DNA from: Candidatus Melainabacteria bacterium
GTDB taxonomy: Bacteria; Cyanobacteriota; Vampirovibrionia; Vampirovibrionales; JAJTHC01
Assembly (NCBI GenBank): GCA_026389055.1
Contig: JAPLIO010000064.1
Location: forward strand, 1 to 9,825
Direction of reading: 5' to 3'
DNA length: 9,825 nucleotides
Below the pieces are notes generated by a model. It did not search any database. It was not told the DNA's origin and saw only the letters and a program-made list of their open reading frames with translations. Below, one piece after another: positions 6,336-9,825 of the stretch. The position numbers and the translations under genes are program-made. The stretch's first letter is position 1. Every line of letters begins with the position of its first letter.

Positions 6336-7475
6336 TTAGGAAACCTCGTTTAACCCACTGGAAAGTAAGCCACTATTCCATAACGAACCCATTAAAAAAT
6401 CGCCATTTTCAATCAGGCTTTTGATGTTTTCATCGTCCATTGCTTTGGTAATTTGGGTTGTGCCGTTTTCTTTTTTAAGCAAATAAACGCTTTCAGGCGG
6501 CACGGCATTCAACACTTCAGGCGAATGCGTAGAAACAAACACTTGCCCTCTGTTTTTGGCGTACCACTGTAAATCTTCGCATAATTCCCATAGTATATCT
6601 GGGTAAAGCAAGTTTTCAGGCTCATCTAAGGTTAGTAAGCCTGTTTGATTGGGGTTGTTCAGTAGCACCAAATAAGCCAAAATAGCCATTGTCCCTTCGG
6701 AAACGTGCTTGGCGTAGAAGGGGCGTTCAAAAGCCGAATCTTGAATTTTTAGCAGTAGGCGTTCATCTTCGGTAACGGTTACATCTACCTTGGCAACCCC
6801 TGGTATTAGCCGAGCCGCTTTTTCAACAATTTTTTCATAGACTGGCGGATTGGATTTTTTCAATTCCAGTATCACGTTAGCCAAATTCGTACCTGTTGCC
6901 GATAAAAACCGCTCTTCATCTGAAAGCCGTGGCAACCCAAAGCGGGTACTATCCACTTGAAAATCAAACTGATTCCAACTTTCAATGAATCGACGTACAA
7001 CGGTAGCTACTGGTACATGATTATCTTCTACAACGTAACCATGCACTTTTAATCTTAAAACATCAGTAGCAGGAACAATACCATTTTCAAAGAATGACAA
7101 TTCTTCAACTCCCCACTTTTCGTTAAAAGTGACTAACTCATGTTCTATCACCATATCCGTGCTGGGCATCAAGGGGTTAGGTTTTATCTTTAATTCATAT
7201 CGTATTAACTGATTTTCTGCATTTCTCATATCCAGTTTAATTTCAATCGATTCCCCCTCACTGCCTCTGGTAACCAATTCCTTATATCGCCCTCTTGCGT
7301 TGACGGCTTTGCTGACTGTACCAGCCAACGCATCTTGCAGAAAGCTAAACACATCAAACAAGGTGGTTTTACCCGTACCATTTGCCCCAACCAACACAAC
7401 CATTTCAGGGAGGTTTGTCAACTTCAAATGCTTAAAGCTTTTGTAATTTTTCAGTTCTAGGGCTTCAATTCTCAT
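6336..7475 (-). CDS. ABC/OLD-type AAA ATPase (AAA_21-like)
   Basis: This 379-residue cytoplasmic ATPase of the SMC/RecF/OLD group opens with MRIEALELKNYKSFKHLKL, the usual first strand and turn. It has Walker A GANGTGKTT (30-38), an ABC signature-like VSEGT (258-262), Walker B LLTLDEPENLLYP (280-292, D284 and E285) and a switch histidine in STHSPE (315-320). The region between about 60 and 230 is the variable insert; no long coiled coil is obvious. The C-terminus GDFLMGSLWNSGLLSSG is typical of stand-alone ATPases encoded beside small TOPRIM-like partners. The start ATG at 7475 has AAAGGA about 14 bases upstream. It is the first gene of the group, 4 bases from the TOPRIM gene. One counted row is 35% G+C. 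By analogy with PARIS AriA and OLD proteins it may sense phage or DNA damage and control its partner. That is inference, and a repair role cannot be excluded. Confidence 0.88.
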   Translation of the reverse strand: MRIEALELKNYKSFKHLKLTNLPEMVVLVGANGTGKTTLFDVFSFLQDALAGTVSKAVNARGRYKELVTRGSEGESIEIKLDMRNAENQLIRYELKIKPNPLMPSTDMVIEHELVTFNEKWGVEELSFFENGIVPATDVLRLKVHGYVVEDNHVPVATVVRRFIESWNQFDFQVDSTRFGLPRLSDEERFLSATGTNLANVILELKKSNPPVYEKIVEKAARLIPGVAKVDVTVTEDERLLLKIQDSAFERPFYAKHVSEGTMAILAYLVLLNNPNQTGLLTLDEPENLLYPDILWELCEDLQWYAKNRGQVFVSTHSPEVLNAVPPESVYLLKKENGTTQITKAMDDENIKSLIENGDFLMGSLWNSGLLSSGLNEVS

Positions 7476-7528
7476 CGGGGTGATTTTTTCCTTTTGCAGA
7501 GGCTCAGTTATGGGGCATCATCTACCCT

Positions 7529-7537
7529 AGTCTACCA
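7529..7537 (-). promoter_or_regulatory. Possible extended -10 promoter for the ATPase-TOPRIM-uvrB group
   Basis: On the minus strand TGGTAGACT fits an extended -10 (TGn followed by TAGACT, four of six to TATAAT), 53 bases before the ATPase start. I find no good -35. The gap 7476-7680 is the only intergenic space upstream of the three-gene group, so its promoter should be in here. The exact site is uncertain. Confidence 0.25.
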
Positions 7538-7595
7538 TAAATCGCTACGCAAAAGCAGGTACCCCCTAACCCCTGAAGCAATAGGCTAACGCTAT

Positions 7596-7624
7596 TTGTC
7601 CTCTATAAATCTTCATGTTATAGT
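7596..7624 (+). promoter_or_regulatory. Sigma-70-like promoter of mraY
   Basis: TTGTCC (7596-7601, four of six to TTGACA), an exact 17-base spacer and TATAGT (7619-7624, five of six to TATAAT). Transcription would start near 7631, leaving a leader of about 50 bases before the mraY ATG. Confidence 0.55.
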
Positions 7625-7680
7625 AAAAATATACGTTACTAACCTCATCTGTTGATTATAAGAAAGATTGCCACGCCATT

Positions 7681-8703
7681 ATGATATACTGGCTTGCCTT
7701 AATAGCCCCCTTTCTATTACTACTATGTACCATGCCTGCCTATATTGCATGGCTAAAACGCTTGGCATTAGGGCAGTTTATTCGAGAAGATGGTCCTCAA
7801 TCGCATCAAAAAAAAGCAGGCACCCCAACTGCAGGTGGTGGCTTATTGATACTACTTTGGTTAATCAGTTTAGGGTTGCTTATGGCTTTATTTCCTTTAG
7901 GTAGAGAATTCTTAGCCACACCCGCCTTGGCTATTTCAGCAGGGGTAACCTTGGTACTTTGGGGCTTAGGATTGTGGGATGATTTGCTAAAAATCCTCAA
8001 AAAACACAACAAAGGCTTAGGCGGTTATGCCAAGCTAGCTATTCAGTGTGCAACAGGGTTAGGGTTAGGTTATGTTTCGGTTTACCACCTTAATCAAGCT
8101 TCAGCAGATTTTTTCGGGCTAGCAAGCGTGCCATTAGGTTGGCTATACTTGCCTTACGCTGCGTTTGCCGTAACAGCCACTTCGAATGCCGTCAACCTAA
8201 CGGATGGGTTAGATGGGCTAGCAGGCGGTGGGTTGGTTACAAGCTTTTTGTTACTAGCAGGGTTTATAGGGGTTACCCTTTCTCAAGGGGGGTATAGCCC
8301 TTACGAAATACCGACGATGATTTCCCTATTACTAGGGTGTTTAGTCGTAGTTTCTGTATTGCTTGGGTTTTTATGTTTTAATCATCATCCCGCCAAAATT
8401 TTTATGGGAGATTCAGGTAGCCTTGCTTTAGGTGGTTTATTGGCTTGCTTCTGCCTACTTTCTCATCAAGATGCATGGTTACTAGGCTTGGGCGGATTAT
8501 ATGTGGTTGAAGCATTATCTGTCGTGTTACAAGTGGGCTATTTTAAACTAACCAAAGGCAAGCGGTTGTTCAAAATGGCACCACTCCATCATCATTTTGA
8601 GCTAATCGGCTGGAGAGAAACCACGGTTGTTAGGGTGTTTGTATGGCTTAATGGCTTGGTAGGGCTTGGGTGTCTCCTCCTGAAGGTTTATTCTAAAGGG
8701 TAA
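7681..8703 (+). CDS. mraY: Phospho-N-acetylmuramoyl-pentapeptide transferase
   Basis: MraY moves phospho-MurNAc-pentapeptide from its UDP carrier onto undecaprenyl phosphate, making lipid I at the inner face of the cytoplasmic membrane. The 340-residue length is normal for the family. Hydrophobic segments run from residue 1-23 through to 319-336, consistent with ten membrane helices. Family motifs are intact: DGPQSHQKKAGTPTAGG (37-53), WDDLLK with D100 and D101, NAVNLTDGLDGLA (169-181), NHHPAKIFMGDSGS (234-247, D244) and APLHHHFEL (300-308). The first motif usually reads GTPTMGG and here reads GTPTAGG, a conservative variation. The ATG at 7681 opens straight into the first helix and has an AAGAAAG-like ribosome site about 14 bases upstream. 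The usual dcw-cluster neighbours (murF, murD, ftsW) are absent, so this gene appears to stand outside such a cluster. It is divergent from the ATPase operon. Confidence 0.97.
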   Translation: MIYWLALIAPFLLLLCTMPAYIAWLKRLALGQFIREDGPQSHQKKAGTPTAGGGLLILLWLISLGLLMALFPLGREFLATPALAISAGVTLVLWGLGLWDDLLKILKKHNKGLGGYAKLAIQCATGLGLGYVSVYHLNQASADFFGLASVPLGWLYLPYAAFAVTATSNAVNLTDGLDGLAGGGLVTSFLLLAGFIGVTLSQGGYSPYEIPTMISLLLGCLVVVSVLLGFLCFNHHPAKIFMGDSGSLALGGLLACFCLLSHQDAWLLGLGGLYVVEALSVVLQVGYFKLTKGKRLFKMAPLHHHFELIGWRETTVVRVFVWLNGLVGLGCLLLKVYSKG

Positions 8704-8720
8704 ACTTGCCTTTTTAGGGT

Positions 8721-8763
8721 AGTTTATCCTAAACTAGTAAAAGAACCTGAAGGTTGTTATTTT
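8721..8763 (+). terminator. Tandem small hairpins after mraY
   Basis: AGTTTA (8721-8726) pairs with TAAACT (8730-8735), loop TCC. AACCT (8744-8748) pairs with AGGTT (8751-8755), loop GA, followed by GTTATTTTG. Both stems are short and AU-rich or five bases long. They could weaken read-through from mraY into the PilZ gene rather than stop it. No clear separate promoter for the PilZ gene is seen in this 98-base gap. Confidence 0.3.
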
Positions 8764-8790
8764 GTTCAAGTTGTTTGACCTACTGTAGGA

Positions 8791-8805
8791 ATGGATGTTC
8801 TGTGA
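8791..8805 (+). promoter_or_regulatory. Four-codon reading frame overlapping the PilZ gene start
   Basis: ATG GAT GTT CTG TGA begins right after the AGGA ribosome site, and its TGA shares bases with the GTG start at 8802. Ribosomes could initiate at this ATG, stop and restart at the GTG. The ATG is only one base from AGGA, too close for efficient use, so it may be coincidence. Confidence 0.2.
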
Positions 8806-9614
8806 ACTTAGAAGAATTTTTATCATTAGATGACAGGCTAGATGTAACTATTTGGCCAGATGCCAGTTTGATTAGTTCAAGCGGTGCTGGTGATGAGTTT
8901 TCGTATAAATCATCTATTTTGGATGTGCAGGATGGCAAAATTTTAGTCTACTTCCCCCCTGAAGACGAACCTGCGTTTGAATGGGTTCGGCAAGGGCAAA
9001 AAGTACGCATTGTGGTTACTCGTTCTAACGGGTTGTGGTCATTCTTCCCAACAGTAGGGCAGTTTGTATTAAAGGGGTCTCCGCGGTTTTGGTTAAATTT
9101 ACCTGAAGATGTTGAGCACATTCAACGCAGAAAACATGTACGGGTCAAGCATAGCTTTCCTTTGCAAATTACCACAGAAGCACCACCTGAAGTGGCTAAG
9201 CTACATACCTCAGCCCTTGTTAAACCCACTAAACCATTAACAAGCTCATCTGCAAAAACAATTGTGGCTCCTACTAACTTGCAATCTGTAGATATTAGTG
9301 CAGGGGGTATTCGGTTTAAAACACCCTCTAGGTTGGCACCAGGGCAATTACTTACCGTCAAATTCACCTTAACGCCTGAATTTGGAGAATTAACGAGTTT
9401 GGCTAGAATTGTTTATTGTTTTAGCCCAGAAGAAATGCCTGCCAGTTCGTCTTATGCAGTGAAGCCTGCTAGTAAACAATTAGGGGCAAAAAAAGAATAT
9501 ATTGCCGCTTTGCAATTTATTGATTTACCGAGAGATGTTAAAAAACGAATTATTCAAGAATGCTTTCATTTGGAATTAGAACAACACCGCAAGGGTGTGG
9601 GTAAAAACGGATAA
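8802..9614 (+). CDS. YcgR-like PilZ domain protein, predicted cyclic-di-GMP receptor
   Basis: This is a 270-residue soluble protein. Residues 1-105 look like the YcgR N-terminal beta domain: short strands such as KILVYFPP (46-53) and KVRIVV (67-72). The rest is PilZ. The cyclic-di-GMP site is complete, with RRKHVR (109-114, RxxxR from R110 to R114) and DISAGG (164-169, D/NxSxxG). YcgR-type proteins bind cyclic-di-GMP and slow the flagellar motor or control surface processes; the target here is unknown. The stretch between the two motifs (about 123-160) is longer than usual and Thr/Ser/Pro/Lys-rich, probably a loop. A second Ser-rich insert is near 209-230. I chose the GTG at 8802 because AGGA (8787-8790) lies 11 bases before it and MNLEEFL suits the family. 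The frame opens at a TTG at 8754, but those 16 cysteine-rich residues look unrelated. Confidence 0.88.
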   Translation: MNLEEFLSLDDRLDVTIWPDASLISSSGAGDEFSYKSSILDVQDGKILVYFPPEDEPAFEWVRQGQKVRIVVTRSNGLWSFFPTVGQFVLKGSPRFWLNLPEDVEHIQRRKHVRVKHSFPLQITTEAPPEVAKLHTSALVKPTKPLTSSSAKTIVAPTNLQSVDISAGGIRFKTPSRLAPGQLLTVKFTLTPEFGELTSLARIVYCFSPEEMPASSSYAVKPASKQLGAKKEYIAALQFIDLPRDVKKRIIQECFHLELEQHRKGVGKNG

Positions 9615-9659
9615 GTCAGTTTCTTACCGCTATTCCTAAAGTTAATGAGCCAATATATC

Positions 9660-9679
9660 CCAATTAAACGATTAAATGG
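9660..9679. repeat. Imperfect AT-rich palindrome after the PilZ gene
   Basis: The 20 bases from CCAATTAAAC to GATTAAATGG pair symmetrically except at two A-A positions. It lies 46 bases past the PilZ stop. It could be an operator or a weak terminator without a T tract. I see nothing else in 9615-9685. Confidence 0.25.
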
Positions 9680-9685
9680 TGTATT

Positions 9686-9825
9686 GAGGTTACGGAAAAA
9701 GGTCTATTGGGCGTGCTAATTTTGTTACTGTGGTACTCATGTCGGTTATTTACTAGGTGTAAACGCCCTAATTCCGTTCCTCGTGCCTCATTATCCCATC
9801 CCACTAAACCTTTTTCCGTAACCTC
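9686..9825. mobile_element. Inverted-repeat-bounded segment at the window end
   Basis: GAGGTTACGGAAAAAGGT (9686-9703) and ACCTTTTTCCGTAACCTC (9808-9825) are perfect 18-base complements. Similarity continues inwards for about eight more bases with two mismatches, and GGGCGT (9709-9714) matches ACGCCC (9763-9768) further in. The 140 bases contain no gene. This is the layout of a MITE or of ends left by an insertion sequence, but I do not recognise the arm sequence. The right arm stops exactly at the window edge, so the true end and any target duplication cannot be judged. Confidence 0.55.

Noticed and set aside
8754..8801. TTG-started 16-residue extension of the PilZ protein
   Set aside because: No ribosome site stands before the TTG, the residues are Cys-rich and unlike the family, and GTG at 8802 has AGGA at proper spacing.

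Overview
The window carries six protein-coding genes and several unusually structured non-coding stretches. The genes are housekeeping or repair genes, plus a likely two-gene accessory cassette. Counted rows range from about 27 to 53% G+C. Every frame uses the standard bacterial code. MraY implies a peptidoglycan-making bacterium, and the YcgR-like PilZ protein suggests cyclic-di-GMP signalling and perhaps motility. I cannot fix the lineage from sequence alone. A non-photosynthetic relative of cyanobacteria (Vampirovibrionia or Melainabacteria type) is only a weak impression from the style of the UvrB and UvrA proteins and of the intergenic repeats.

Layout. Bases 1-401 are non-coding. They hold a partial repeat copy (1-43), four inverted repeats that can form hairpins (59-246), a further inverted repeat (281-311) and a TATAAT box (343-348). 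A UvrA-family protein follows on the + strand (402-3290). It converges on a minus-strand gene group that is, in transcription order, an ABC/OLD-type AAA ATPase (7475-6336), a small TOPRIM-like protein (6331-5723) and uvrB (5721-3697). These are separated by only 4 and 1 bases. Between the two converging 3' ends lies a 338-base non-coding element (3345-3682) with terminal inverted repeats and dense internal secondary structure, resembling a MITE. mraY (7681-8703) is divergent from the ATPase operon and has a good sigma-70-like promoter. A YcgR-like PilZ protein follows (8802-9614). The window ends in a second inverted-repeat structure (9686-9825) with perfect 18-base arms.

How the parts fit. 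UvrA and UvrB are partners in nucleotide excision repair, although this UvrA looks like a divergent paralogue. The ATPase plus TOPRIM-like pair has the architecture of split OLD-type immune modules, of which PARIS AriA/AriB is the best-known relative in design. It is more AT-rich than uvrB in the rows I counted and is translationally coupled to it, which suggests an acquired cassette sitting in the repair operon. This is the most interesting part of the window. Both window ends fall in repeat sequence, so the window may be a contig broken at repeats.
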